Assembly: GCA_003385635.1 (NCBI GenBank)
Contig: QQUY01000001.1
Span: forward strand, 806,001 to 870,000
Reading direction: 5' to 3'
Origin: Acidobacteriota bacterium
GTDB taxonomy: Bacteria > Acidobacteriota > Blastocatellia > Pyrinomonadales > Pyrinomonadaceae
DNA length: 64,000 nucleotides
The notes under the pieces: generated by a model
Seen by the model: only the letters and a program-made list of their open reading frames with translations
Database searches by the model: none
What the model was told of the DNA's origin: nothing
Part shown: in pieces, positions 1-7,898 of the stretch
Layout of the letters: each line of letters opens with the position of its first letter
Numbering within the stretch: position 1 is the stretch's first letter
Translations under genes and position numbers: made by a program

Positions 1-153
1 TGTGACCTTTGTGTAGAGCTTTGTGCCCTTTGTGGTAGATCTCTTCGAAAAGATCACATCGGCGAAGGAATCTTCTCTCGCAAAGGCGCAGAGCCGCGAA
101 CTACCGCAAAGGTTATATTCAAAATTCTGCCGAATCGCTGACTCTCACGCAAA
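1..153. repeat. intergenic CTTTGTG-type repeat
   Basis: This end piece carries several CTTTGTG units (near 8, 20 and 30) and a GCAAAGG unit. It resembles the repeat pairs near 3.9, 4.7 and 13.1 kb. I see no gene in it. The stop codon of the downstream minus-strand transglycosylase lies at 154. Confidence 0.5.
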
Positions 154-2529
154 CTACCTGCTCATCGGCAGCGGTTCCAGGTTCTCGTCGTAAAGCATTT
201 GGTAGATCCGGTAGTTGTTCATCACCTTTACGACATAGTCTCGTGTCTGGGCAAAACGAATCTCTGCTATGTACCGTGCCGGATCGTTGCTGTTTGCACG
301 CGAGAGCCATCTCTCCATACGGTCCTCTCCCGCGTTATAGCTGGCTGCGACTGCCGCAGGCTGATCGGGAAACAGGCGGAAGAGGTTCGAAAGATACCTC
401 GACCCGATCCGGATCGAGAAAGCGGGATCATAGAGATCTTCCTGTGAATAATCATCGATACCCAATTCTCCAGCGATTTCCGACGCCGTCGAAGGTATGA
501 ACTGCATCAATCCGCGCGCAGCAGCGATGGACTTAACATCAGCTTCAAATCTCGATTCCTGACGCATTATCGAGAGCACAAACCGCGGGTCGATCCTTTC
601 TGCTTTCGAGTATTTCAGGACGTACGACTTGAACGGTGCAGGAAATAGCAGTCGAAGCTCACTTTCTGGCATTGCCTCCGCCGGATAGTCAGCTGGAATC
701 TTCGACCAACGGCCCTCGGCCAATGCGACTGAACCGGTTACCATTCCAGCCTTTTTGCGAAGATCGGCGATGAGTTCCCGCTGGTCTTCGCTGTCGGTCC
801 GTCCGGTCTTGCCTTCGTGTATTTGAAACTCGATCGCGGCCTCTGTGAACGCTCCAATGAACTCAAACTCTGCGGCAAGGTCAAGGTTTTCTGGCTGCTC
901 CCGCTCCGTAAACTTTATTCGGCGGTACTCGCGTTTCGGTCCGAACCCCGATTTGCTTGCCTCTCGGGTCTTGTACTCAGTCTTTGAGGAGGCCGCAGAC
1001 CTTAAAACACTGAGAGAATTCTTGATCTCTTCCTCGGTGCTGGCCGATCGGAAGTTTGCCAAAGCGGTCTCGATCTCCGATTGGCCGGTACTTCTTAACT
1101 TTTCTGATCCAGATGATTGGCTGATCTCACGCAACCTCTTTGTTGCGAGCCAACCGTGGAAGTTCTTAAAACCAGCCGGGATCTTTAGATAGGTCGAGAC
1201 AGCGTCTTGTTTACGGTTCAGCTTCTCGAGCACAAGACCTTTCAGAAATAACGCTTCGCCCGATACTCCAGAACCTGACCCGTTGGCTTCAAGCTGCAGA
1301 AGGTCCATTAGTGCGATGTTCCAGTCTTCCTGTGAGAGGTGGGTCCGAGCTTTTGCAAAATGCGCCGAAGCGGCTTCCTCGCCGGAAGGGAATTCCGCCA
1401 GCATCTTGTCCGCCCATGAGATCGCCTCCGAAGCTAAACCCGCATCTCTGTAAAGATCGATCAGATTCAGGTACGCGGAAGGAACCCGTTCCGAACCTTC
1501 GTTCTCTTCGATAAATTGCTGGAATCGTCTTGACGATTCTTCGGTCTCTCCCATTGCGGCGAATGCGTTCCCAGCTTGGTAAAGCGCTTCAGCGGCAAGA
1601 TCGTTCTCGGGGTATTCGTCTAGCAAACGTTCGTACCATTCGGCGGCGTTCTTGTGATCACGCCTTTGGGCATATCCACGACCGATCGCAAACAGGCTTT
1701 CCGGAACACGACTGTTATCCGGGAAGTTTTCATACAAGGCCTTGTAGTGCGCTCTTGCTTTCTCGAAGAGTCGATTTGACTGGTAGACTTCGCCGTTACC
1801 AAACAGCGCATTCGGATCCAGATCCGCTAAAGATTCCGTAAAGTCGCTGTTCCCTGACCGCAGTCTGGCGAGGCCTTCGACGGTCGCAAGATCAAGATCG
1901 TCGCCGTTGCGGGTGTCTGTACGCACAGCCCAATAAAGCTTTACCGCTCTTTGCGTATTTCCAAGTGCGGCAAGGATGTCGGCAAGAAGAACCTGATCGT
2001 CGGCCAGCCAAAGTACGGGACTCTTCGTCCCCCAGCCGCTGTTGATCGACATTGCCGCAGAATCCAGGTTTCCGCTTTCGAAGTAACTACGCGAAAGCCT
2101 CTTGTTGGCGGCTTTGGCCGCGCCGGAGAGATCATCCCTGATCAAACTCTCAAGCAGGAAGAGCCTTTCGGCGGGCAGGTTCCCCGATCTTCTTTGAAGT
2201 CGTGAAAGACGCCAGAAGGCATACGAGGCTAATAAAGGATGGTTTTCAGCAGCCTGTAGGTAGTTCGAGGAAGCGCGGCCGGCATCACCAACATTCTCGT
2301 ACGCCTTCCCAAGAACGTACGAGAAGCCATTCCAGCTGAATACCTCATTATGATCTCTTCGGAGTTCTTCGCAGAGCGCGATGACTGCGGGATGATCGGC
2401 CGCTGCAGAGGCTTCCCTTATCTCCTTGGCGATCAGCTTCGGATCGCGTGATTCAACCGACGCCGCGAGAGCTAAGAACAGGCTGATAACAGGCAATGCT
2501 TTGGCGAGTGGCATAAGGCTTACGAACAT
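154..2529 (-). CDS. Slt70-like lytic murein transglycosylase with TPR-type repeats
   Basis: The 791-residue protein starts with a hydrophobic signal sequence (about residues 6-26). A long alpha-helical solenoid with TPR-like repeats follows, and the protein ends in an SLT (GH23) domain at about residues 640-765. The motif MRQESRF carries the expected catalytic Glu near residue 658, followed by GLMQFIPSTA and the late AASYNAGE block, all hallmarks of the family. It should cleave peptidoglycan glycan strands in the periplasm, forming 1,6-anhydro ends. It is about 150 residues longer than E. coli Slt, mostly through extra repeats. It diverges from folD with about 100 bp between the two starts. 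No clear ribosome binding site precedes the ATG, so the Met at residue 6 is a possible alternative start. Confidence 0.93.
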   Translation of the reverse strand: MFVSLMPLAKALPVISLFLALAASVESRDPKLIAKEIREASAAADHPAVIALCEELRRDHNEVFSWNGFSYVLGKAYENVGDAGRASSNYLQAAENHPLLASYAFWRLSRLQRRSGNLPAERLFLLESLIRDDLSGAAKAANKRLSRSYFESGNLDSAAMSINSGWGTKSPVLWLADDQVLLADILAALGNTQRAVKLYWAVRTDTRNGDDLDLATVEGLARLRSGNSDFTESLADLDPNALFGNGEVYQSNRLFEKARAHYKALYENFPDNSRVPESLFAIGRGYAQRRDHKNAAEWYERLLDEYPENDLAAEALYQAGNAFAAMGETEESSRRFQQFIEENEGSERVPSAYLNLIDLYRDAGLASEAISWADKMLAEFPSGEEAASAHFAKARTHLSQEDWNIALMDLLQLEANGSGSGVSGEALFLKGLVLEKLNRKQDAVSTYLKIPAGFKNFHGWLATKRLREISQSSGSEKLRSTGQSEIETALANFRSASTEEEIKNSLSVLRSAASSKTEYKTREASKSGFGPKREYRRIKFTEREQPENLDLAAEFEFIGAFTEAAIEFQIHEGKTGRTDSEDQRELIADLRKKAGMVTGSVALAEGRWSKIPADYPAEAMPESELRLLFPAPFKSYVLKYSKAERIDPRFVLSIMRQESRFEADVKSIAAARGLMQFIPSTASEIAGELGIDDYSQEDLYDPAFSIRIGSRYLSNLFRLFPDQPAAVAASYNAGEDRMERWLSRANSNDPARYIAEIRFAQTRDYVVKVMNNYRIYQMLYDENLEPLPMSR

Positions 2530-2629
2530 TTATAATGGCGGGAAATTTCGAGAATTTCCAACGGACAAACACGACGATCTTTCACCAGCACTGATGGATC
2601 GAAATCAAAGCCAGTTATCAGATTAATCT

Positions 2630-3580
2630 ATGAATACGGAAATGAAGCAGTATCCCGCCGAGCTCCTGAGCGGGAAGGAGATCGCGGCGGCGATCAAGGA
2701 AGAGGTCGCCGAAGAGGTTTCGAAGCTCAGGGTAGTCGGCATTGAGCCGTGCCTTGTGGTCGTTCGGGTGGGAGAAGACGCCGCGTCAGAAGTTTACGTC
2801 AACAGCAAGATTAAGACTGCCCGGGAACTCGGTATCGTTTCAGAACACAAGCATCTTGCCGCCGATGTCTCGCAGGAAGATCTGCTCGCGACGGTCGAGG
2901 AATTGAACGAGCGTGATGAAGTCGACGGAATCCTGGTTCAGCTTCCTTTGCCAAAACACATCGATGAGACAGCCGTGCTGGAGACGATCGATCCTGAGAA
3001 GGATGTCGACGGTTTCCATCCCGTCAACGCGGGCAGGCTGTTCCAGGGACACGAGGCTCTGGTTCCGTGTACCCCTGCAGGTGTGATCGACATGCTGAAA
3101 CGAAAGGGGATCGAACTGAAAGGCGCAAACGCGGTCGTCGTTGGCCGCAGCAATATAGTTGGCAAGCCGATGGCGATGCTCCTTCTTCAGGAGCACGCGA
3201 CGGTTACGATCTGCCATTCAAGGACAAAAGACCTCGCCGCGGTATGCAGTCAGGCGGATGTATTGATCGCCGCCGTCGGAGTTACCGGGATCATCAAGGA
3301 AGAGCACATCAAACCGGGGGCTGCGGTAGTCGATGTCGGTATGAACTCGATCGAGGACACCGAAGAAGCTAAAGGCTTTTTTGGTGAAGATGAACTTGAG
3401 AAACGGCTTCGGACGATCGAGAAGAGAGGCTCCACGCTGGTGGGAGATGTGAACGCAAAAGCGGCGAAATCGAAAGCGGGGTATTTTACTCCTGTTCCCG
3501 GCGGCGTCGGATTGCTGACGGTCGCGATGCTGATGAAGAACACTGTAAAAGCTGCGAGAATGAGGAGGGGTGAGCAGTGA
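2630..3580 (+). CDS. folD: bifunctional methylenetetrahydrofolate dehydrogenase / methenyltetrahydrofolate cyclohydrolase
   Basis: FolD interconverts 5,10-methylene-, 5,10-methenyl- and 10-formyl-tetrahydrofolate in the cytoplasm, feeding purine and formyl-Met synthesis. The Tyr56-xxx-Lys60 catalytic pair, the DGILVQLPLP block, the GRSNIVGKPM nucleotide-binding loop and the C-terminal PGGVGLLTVAML signature are all visible. At 316 residues it is slightly longer than the usual 280-300, with a charged insert before the last motif. The second Met (start at 2642) is an alternative start. The final codons and the stop are made by the first units of a GTGAGCA heptamer array, so the natural C-terminus may have been altered by the repeat. 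Confidence 0.96.
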   Translation: MNTEMKQYPAELLSGKEIAAAIKEEVAEEVSKLRVVGIEPCLVVVRVGEDAASEVYVNSKIKTARELGIVSEHKHLAADVSQEDLLATVEELNERDEVDGILVQLPLPKHIDETAVLETIDPEKDVDGFHPVNAGRLFQGHEALVPCTPAGVIDMLKRKGIELKGANAVVVGRSNIVGKPMAMLLLQEHATVTICHSRTKDLAAVCSQADVLIAAVGVTGIIKEEHIKPGAAVVDVGMNSIEDTEEAKGFFGEDELEKRLRTIEKRGSTLVGDVNAKAAKSKAGYFTPVPGGVGLLTVAMLMKNTVKAARMRRGEQ

Positions 3581-3604
3581 GCGGTGAGCAGTGAGCAGTG
3601 AGCA
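3570..3604. repeat. GTGAGCA heptamer array overlapping the folD stop codon
   Basis: Five consecutive 7-bp units (GTGAGCA or GTGAGCG) begin inside the last codons of folD and supply its TGA stop. The same family recurs at 34.75-34.9 kb, again across a stop codon. Confidence 0.85.
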
Positions 3605-4158
3605 GGAAGTTGTACGTAAATCATGCTTCGTTTAGCGGCGGGCTTGCCCGCTTGCCCCGAAAGGGCTACGGAGGCTAGCCCGGGGTAAGCCGAAGGCGCA
3701 ACCCCGGGAACACCGGGATCTCACCCGCTTTCGCCGCTTTAGCGGCGTTGTCGATTAGGTAAATTTCAGCTTGTTGCAGCACTAACGCTATGTGGATGAC
3801 TGCGCAAGCTAAAGCTCGCGCCACAGGGTGGCTGTAGCCCGCGCTGACGCTTCGGCTTCCGACATTTTTCTCATTGGTCACTGATCATTGCGCATCGATC
3901 ATTGAGAGACGCTCCGTGCCCTTTGTGAAGAACCTTCGTGCACTTTGTGGTAAAACCTCGCTTGAACACTCGAGTGATAAGGGTGATTAAACCACAAAGA
4001 ACACGGAGGTTTTCACAAAGAAACACAAAGGAAGGATTGGGTGCGGTAAGCAGTGAGCGAAAATCGGTGGACGTTGAGCGCTTCATCAATAGTGACTCGT
4101 TTAGCGGCGGGCTTGCCCGCTTCAGGCAAGACAATCAATCACGAAGTGAGGTTCGCGT
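3605..4158. repeat. gene-free stretch with composite hairpin repeats
   Basis: No convincing gene is present. The stretch holds a composite repeat (about 3630-3755) with short palindromes such as GCGGGCTTGCCCGC and a CCCGGGGT...ACCCCGGG pair. It is related to copies at 49.6-49.9 and 51.4-51.6 kb. After it come a 7-bp-period array of CATTGAT-like units (about 3869-3905) and an inverted pair built on CTTTGTGGT and ACCACAAAG (about 3920-4035). A further GTTTAGCGGCGGGCTTGCCCGC copy lies near 4098. Confidence 0.7.
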
Positions 4159-4599
4159 ATGGATTCTTCCTTCAGACTTGGCACTCCTGGCGACTTCCTT
4201 TCGTTCCGCTTTCTTGCTGAGGAGTCTTGTGCAGGTGGCTATTCTGAAGATCTGTGCTTCTTCGTTTCTGCCAAGGTTGGGCCGTTCTTATGTTCTGATT
4301 TGAAGATCTGGATAGATCGCGGATCCTTGAAATCTTTCTTGACGCAAATCAAAGAAAATGATGTTTCCACGCTGGCTAAATTCGAATTGAGCGCAATGAG
4401 TCCCGAAGAATTCAAAATAGAAATTGAGTCTTCAGATTCGCTTGGACATTACGCGGTTGATGTTTCGTGTGGAAAGTGGCTCTACGTCGGAGAATCCCAT
4501 CATTATTGTTCGATGAATGTCGGTCTTGGCGTAGATCAAACCGATTTGGCTCATCTTGCTAACTATTTTTGGGGACTGTATGGCAAAGGTGAGGATTGA
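4159..4599 (+). CDS. hypothetical protein, 146 residues
   Basis: I do not recognise this family with confidence. It is a soluble mixed alpha/beta protein without signal peptide or membrane segment. A mid-protein helix (KIWIDRGSLKSFLTQI) and a Trp-rich C-terminal end are visible. The overall layout recalls small immunity-type proteins of the WapI kind, but no diagnostic motif supports that. It stands alone between two repeat-rich stretches. Codon composition looks lower in GC than in neighbouring genes, which hints at an accessory gene. Confidence 0.6.
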   Translation: MDSSFRLGTPGDFLSFRFLAEESCAGGYSEDLCFFVSAKVGPFLCSDLKIWIDRGSLKSFLTQIKENDVSTLAKFELSAMSPEEFKIEIESSDSLGHYAVDVSCGKWLYVGESHHYCSMNVGLGVDQTDLAHLANYFWGLYGKGED

Positions 4600-4860
4600 A
4601 AGATGACTAACGTAGCCCGTGTTGCCGCCTGGGCTTCTGACACGATTTTCATTCACCAAGGACCATGATCATTGACCAATGCTCTGTGCTCTTTGTGAAA
4701 CCTTTGTGTGCTTCGTGGTTAATCCTCGCGGGAACACTCGGATGACGACGGTAATTTAACCGCAAAGAACACAGAGTTGTTCACATAGAGGCACAACGGG
4801 AAGCATGAAGTTCTCAATGGTCAATGATCAATGCCCGTCGCACACTACTCACTGACAATT
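4600..4860. repeat. inverted CTTTGTG/CACAAAG pair and CAATGAT heptamers
   Basis: The stretch contains a second copy of the CTTTGTG...CACAAAG inverted pair (about 4680-4800). It is flanked by 7-bp-period units of the TCAATGA type at about 4662-4682 and 4811-4830. No gene is seen. Confidence 0.6.
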
Positions 4861-5160
4861 ATGAATTTTCAAGACTACCAATCTGCAGCATCGAAGACGG
4901 CCCTTTACCCGGACCGTCTGGACAATCTTGAGTACCCGACACTCGGGCTTACTGGCGAGGCCGGCGAGGTTGCGAACATCGTCAAGAAGATCCAGCGCGA
5001 CGACGGAGGCATCATCACCGACGAGGTGCGCGCGAAGCTAAAGGACGAGCTTGGCGATGTGCTTTGGTACATTTCCGCGTGCGCGGACGAGCTCGGACTC
5101 TCGCTTGAAGCGATCGCCGAGTACAACGTTGGGAAGCTCGCAAAACGCCACGGCGCCTGA
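4861..5160 (+). CDS. MazG-like nucleoside triphosphate pyrophosphohydrolase
   Basis: The 99-residue protein has the all-alpha NTP-PPase metal-binding pattern: an LTGEAGEVAN segment supplying EAGE, and a later LKDELGDVLWYI segment supplying ExxD. Such enzymes hydrolyse (d)NTPs to monophosphates and pyrophosphate, usually as house cleaners. The start is set at the Met of MNFQDYQ. The upstream in-frame extension runs into repeat sequence. It lies just before coaE, with 13 bp between its stop and the chosen coaE start. Confidence 0.85.
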   Translation: MNFQDYQSAASKTALYPDRLDNLEYPTLGLTGEAGEVANIVKKIQRDDGGIITDEVRAKLKDELGDVLWYISACADELGLSLEAIAEYNVGKLAKRHGA

Positions 5161-5173
5161 TCACGTCTCTCTT

Positions 5174-5776
5174 ATGCTGAAAGTCGGATTGACAGGCTCA
5201 ATAGCGGTCGGGAAGACACACGTTTGCAAGATCCTGGAGGCGAACGGTTGCCGAGTTATCGATGCAGATACGGTCGCCCGTGCGGTTGTCGAACCGGGCC
5301 AGATCGGGCTGGATAGGATCGTCGAGCACTTTGGAGAAGCCGTCTTGACGGATGACGGATCGCTCGACCGTCCCAAGCTCGGAGCGATCGTCTTCAGCGA
5401 TCCGGCGAAACGACAACTGCTCAATTCGTTGCTGCATCCTCTTGTCATCGAAGCTCAGGACGAGTGGTTGAAACAGGTCGAATCGGACGATCCGAACGCT
5501 ATCGCGGTGGTCGACGCTGCATTGATGATCGAGTCCGGCGGCTACGAACGCTTCGATGAATTGATTGTTGTGTGGTGCGCGCCTGAGATACAATTAGGCA
5601 GGCTGATGGAAAGGAACGGTTTGAGTGAATCCGAGGCCCGCAAACGGATCGATTCGCAGATGAGCCAGGACAAGAAGAAGTCATACGCTTCGTTCCTGAT
5701 CGATACATCTGGCAGTTTTCAAGATACCGAGGATAGAACGCTCGACGTTCTTCAAAAGCTTCGAGAGAAGATTTGA
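5174..5776 (+). CDS. coaE: dephospho-CoA kinase
   Basis: CoaE phosphorylates the ribose 3'-OH of dephospho-CoA, the last step of coenzyme A synthesis. The 200-residue protein begins with a textbook P-loop (GLTGSIAVGKT), followed by DADTVAR and the LLHPLV segment typical of the family. The ATG at 5174 places the P-loop at residue 5, as in other CoaE proteins. A longer in-frame start at 5051 would overlap the MazG-like gene and is not used. Only one base separates its stop from the following binding-protein gene, so the two are probably cotranscribed. Confidence 0.95.
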   Translation: MLKVGLTGSIAVGKTHVCKILEANGCRVIDADTVARAVVEPGQIGLDRIVEHFGEAVLTDDGSLDRPKLGAIVFSDPAKRQLLNSLLHPLVIEAQDEWLKQVESDDPNAIAVVDAALMIESGGYERFDELIVVWCAPEIQLGRLMERNGLSESEARKRIDSQMSQDKKKSYASFLIDTSGSFQDTEDRTLDVLQKLREKI

Positions 5777-5777
5777 A

Positions 5778-7652
5778 ATGACGATTACCTGGAACAGGAC
5801 CGGCAGGTTTGCGCGCTCAACAAGCGTTGCCTTGTTGATCTGGTCAGTACTGTTCTCAGTCGGTTGTTCTCAGCTTGAGAATCCCAGGGCAGAAGACTTC
5901 TATAGCGAGACGATCCCCCCGGTAAAACAGGAATTCCGCTGGTCGAACGGAAGACTCCCGAAGTCGTTCGATCCAAAAGACGCCGCCGCTCCTCCCGAAA
6001 CCGATATAGTACGCGCCATTTACGAAGGCCTGACTGAGATCGACCCTAAGACACTGAACGCGGTGCCGGGAATCGCGGTCAAATGGGAATCCTCGGAGAA
6101 AGGAAAAGAGTGGACATTTGAATTGCGAAAGGATGCGGTTTGGACCAACGGCGAGAAGGTCACAGCCGACGACTTTGTCAGGTCCTGGAAAAGGCTCGCG
6201 AAGAACGGCGATCAGACGGCTCATTTTTCGCACATTTCTAATATAAAGGGCTTTGGTAGCCGGGAGATGTTGGCCGAGGTCGCCCACGCAGAGAGTATCA
6301 GCAAGAACATCGATCCGCTTGCCAAGCCCGGGACCCTTAAAGCCAGGTCGTTTCAGGAAGGCGAAGAGGAACAGAGGAACGAGGGAGAAAAACCTGCAGA
6401 AGACAATTTTGGTGCAGTGGCGGTCGATGAATTCACTCTCACGGTCAGACTGAAAAAACCCGACAACCAGTTTCCCAAGCTCGTTGCGCATCCCGTGCTC
6501 CGGCCGGTCTACGGGGACGGCGAAGCCCTGATCGGAGATCCTCTCAGGAGCGATGCCGTAACCAACGGCGCATTCGTAGTTTCCAGGGTCGGGGAAGACG
6601 GGGTGGAGCTTGAGAAGTCGGAGACGTACTTCGCCAAAGAGTCCGTGGCGCTAAAGAAGATCAGCCTCGTGGTCGCAAAGGATGCCGATAGCGCGCTCTC
6701 TGATTACAAAGCCGGAAGAGTCGATGCAGTCACCAATACGGAGTTCGAACCACTTGCCCTAAAGCTCCTGACGCCTTACGTGGATTTTCGAAGGACCACC
6801 TACAGCGCCCTTAATTTTTACGAGTTCAACCGAAAAAGCGAGCCATTCAACGACCGGCGCGTACGCGAGGCGCTTGCGATTGCCATCGACAGAAAGAGGC
6901 TGACCGAAGATCTAACCAGTGGAGCGATGCAGCCGGCGTACGGTTTTCTTCCGTTCGATGAACAGGGAAGTGCCGAAAAACTTAAGGAAGATGTCGATCG
7001 CGCAAAAGACCTTCTGCGGAAAGCCGGGTTTCCCGGCGGCAAGGACTTCCCGCAGATCAGGTTGGTGATCAACCGTAACGACCTTCAACAAAAGATTGCG
7101 AAGGAAGTGGCCTCGATGTGGAAGGAAAACCTAGGGATCCAAACGGAGATCGTCGTTCGCGAGTTGGAAGAGATGGAAGAGGTACGCGGTTCAGGGGAAT
7201 TTGACCTGATCCGTCGCGGCGCCGTGCTTCCAACCTCGGACGAGACGGCGAACATGCTCGCGATCTTCAAGAAAAGCAATAGTGACCCGGCAGAAGAGGA
7301 AAATGAGGACGAGGACGAGCCCGCTGACAGTTCCGGAAGTTCCATCGTGATCCCCGATATGCCGCCGCCTATCCCGGATCCGAACCTGGGGCTTTCAGAA
7401 TTCGACGGATTGCCTCCTTCGGTTAGCGACGAACTGACGGTCGATGTCCCGGGCGAAGAGAAGCCGATTCTTACCGAAGAAGCCGCGCTGTTTGAGGTCC
7501 CGGCGATACCGCTCTATTTTCCGACCAGCTATTCACTGGTTAAACCTTACGTTTCGGGATTTGATATCAACGCTCTCGACGCGCCTCTTCTGAGAGCGGT
7601 CCGGATCGACAACAGCTGGCGGCCGGGCGGCTCCGGAGCGATCGGGAGGTAA
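5778..7652 (+). CDS. oligopeptide ABC transporter substrate-binding lipoprotein (first copy)
   Basis: This is an SBP_bac_5/OppA-type protein of 624 residues. A signal peptide ends in the lipobox FSVGC with Cys30 as the lipidation site. Typical blocks are visible: SFDPKDAAAPPETDIVRAIYEGL near the N-terminus, the TNGEKVTADDFVRSWKR segment, and FNDRRVREALAIAIDR in the second lobe. It should capture peptides outside the membrane for the permease encoded downstream. An unusual acidic, Pro-rich insert occupies about residues 495-550. The second lobe appears shortened compared with the next gene. It is one of two binding proteins in the cluster, so the two may have different specificities. Confidence 0.9.
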   Translation: MTITWNRTGRFARSTSVALLIWSVLFSVGCSQLENPRAEDFYSETIPPVKQEFRWSNGRLPKSFDPKDAAAPPETDIVRAIYEGLTEIDPKTLNAVPGIAVKWESSEKGKEWTFELRKDAVWTNGEKVTADDFVRSWKRLAKNGDQTAHFSHISNIKGFGSREMLAEVAHAESISKNIDPLAKPGTLKARSFQEGEEEQRNEGEKPAEDNFGAVAVDEFTLTVRLKKPDNQFPKLVAHPVLRPVYGDGEALIGDPLRSDAVTNGAFVVSRVGEDGVELEKSETYFAKESVALKKISLVVAKDADSALSDYKAGRVDAVTNTEFEPLALKLLTPYVDFRRTTYSALNFYEFNRKSEPFNDRRVREALAIAIDRKRLTEDLTSGAMQPAYGFLPFDEQGSAEKLKEDVDRAKDLLRKAGFPGGKDFPQIRLVINRNDLQQKIAKEVASMWKENLGIQTEIVVRELEEMEEVRGSGEFDLIRRGAVLPTSDETANMLAIFKKSNSDPAEEENEDEDEPADSSGSSIVIPDMPPPIPDPNLGLSEFDGLPPSVSDELTVDVPGEEKPILTEEAALFEVPAIPLYFPTSYSLVKPYVSGFDINALDAPLLRAVRIDNSWRPGGSGAIGR

Positions 7653-7898
7653 CGGCGCGGTTCGGTTGGCAAACGTACCCGGAAAATACCGAATCTCAAG
7701 CGCTGTCAATAGCTTTGGCGAATTCGATTGCTCTCGAGAGACCGGTCTACTCCGGCGGCAGGCTCGCGAGACGTATCTCTTGCTTGAGATCGAAATGTCG
7801 TGATAACTTTATCGGAGTTTCTATACCGATATCCTCTCCTGCATTTCTCTTGAAGCAAGGCCTGCACCTTAGGCACATACGCACCAGGAGCGCTCACA
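7653..7898. other. intergenic gap inside the transporter cluster
   Basis: This 246-bp gap between the two binding-protein genes has no gene. It could hold a separate promoter for the second binding protein. A Shine-Dalgarno-like GGAG lies 8 bases before the ATG at 7899. Confidence 0.4.
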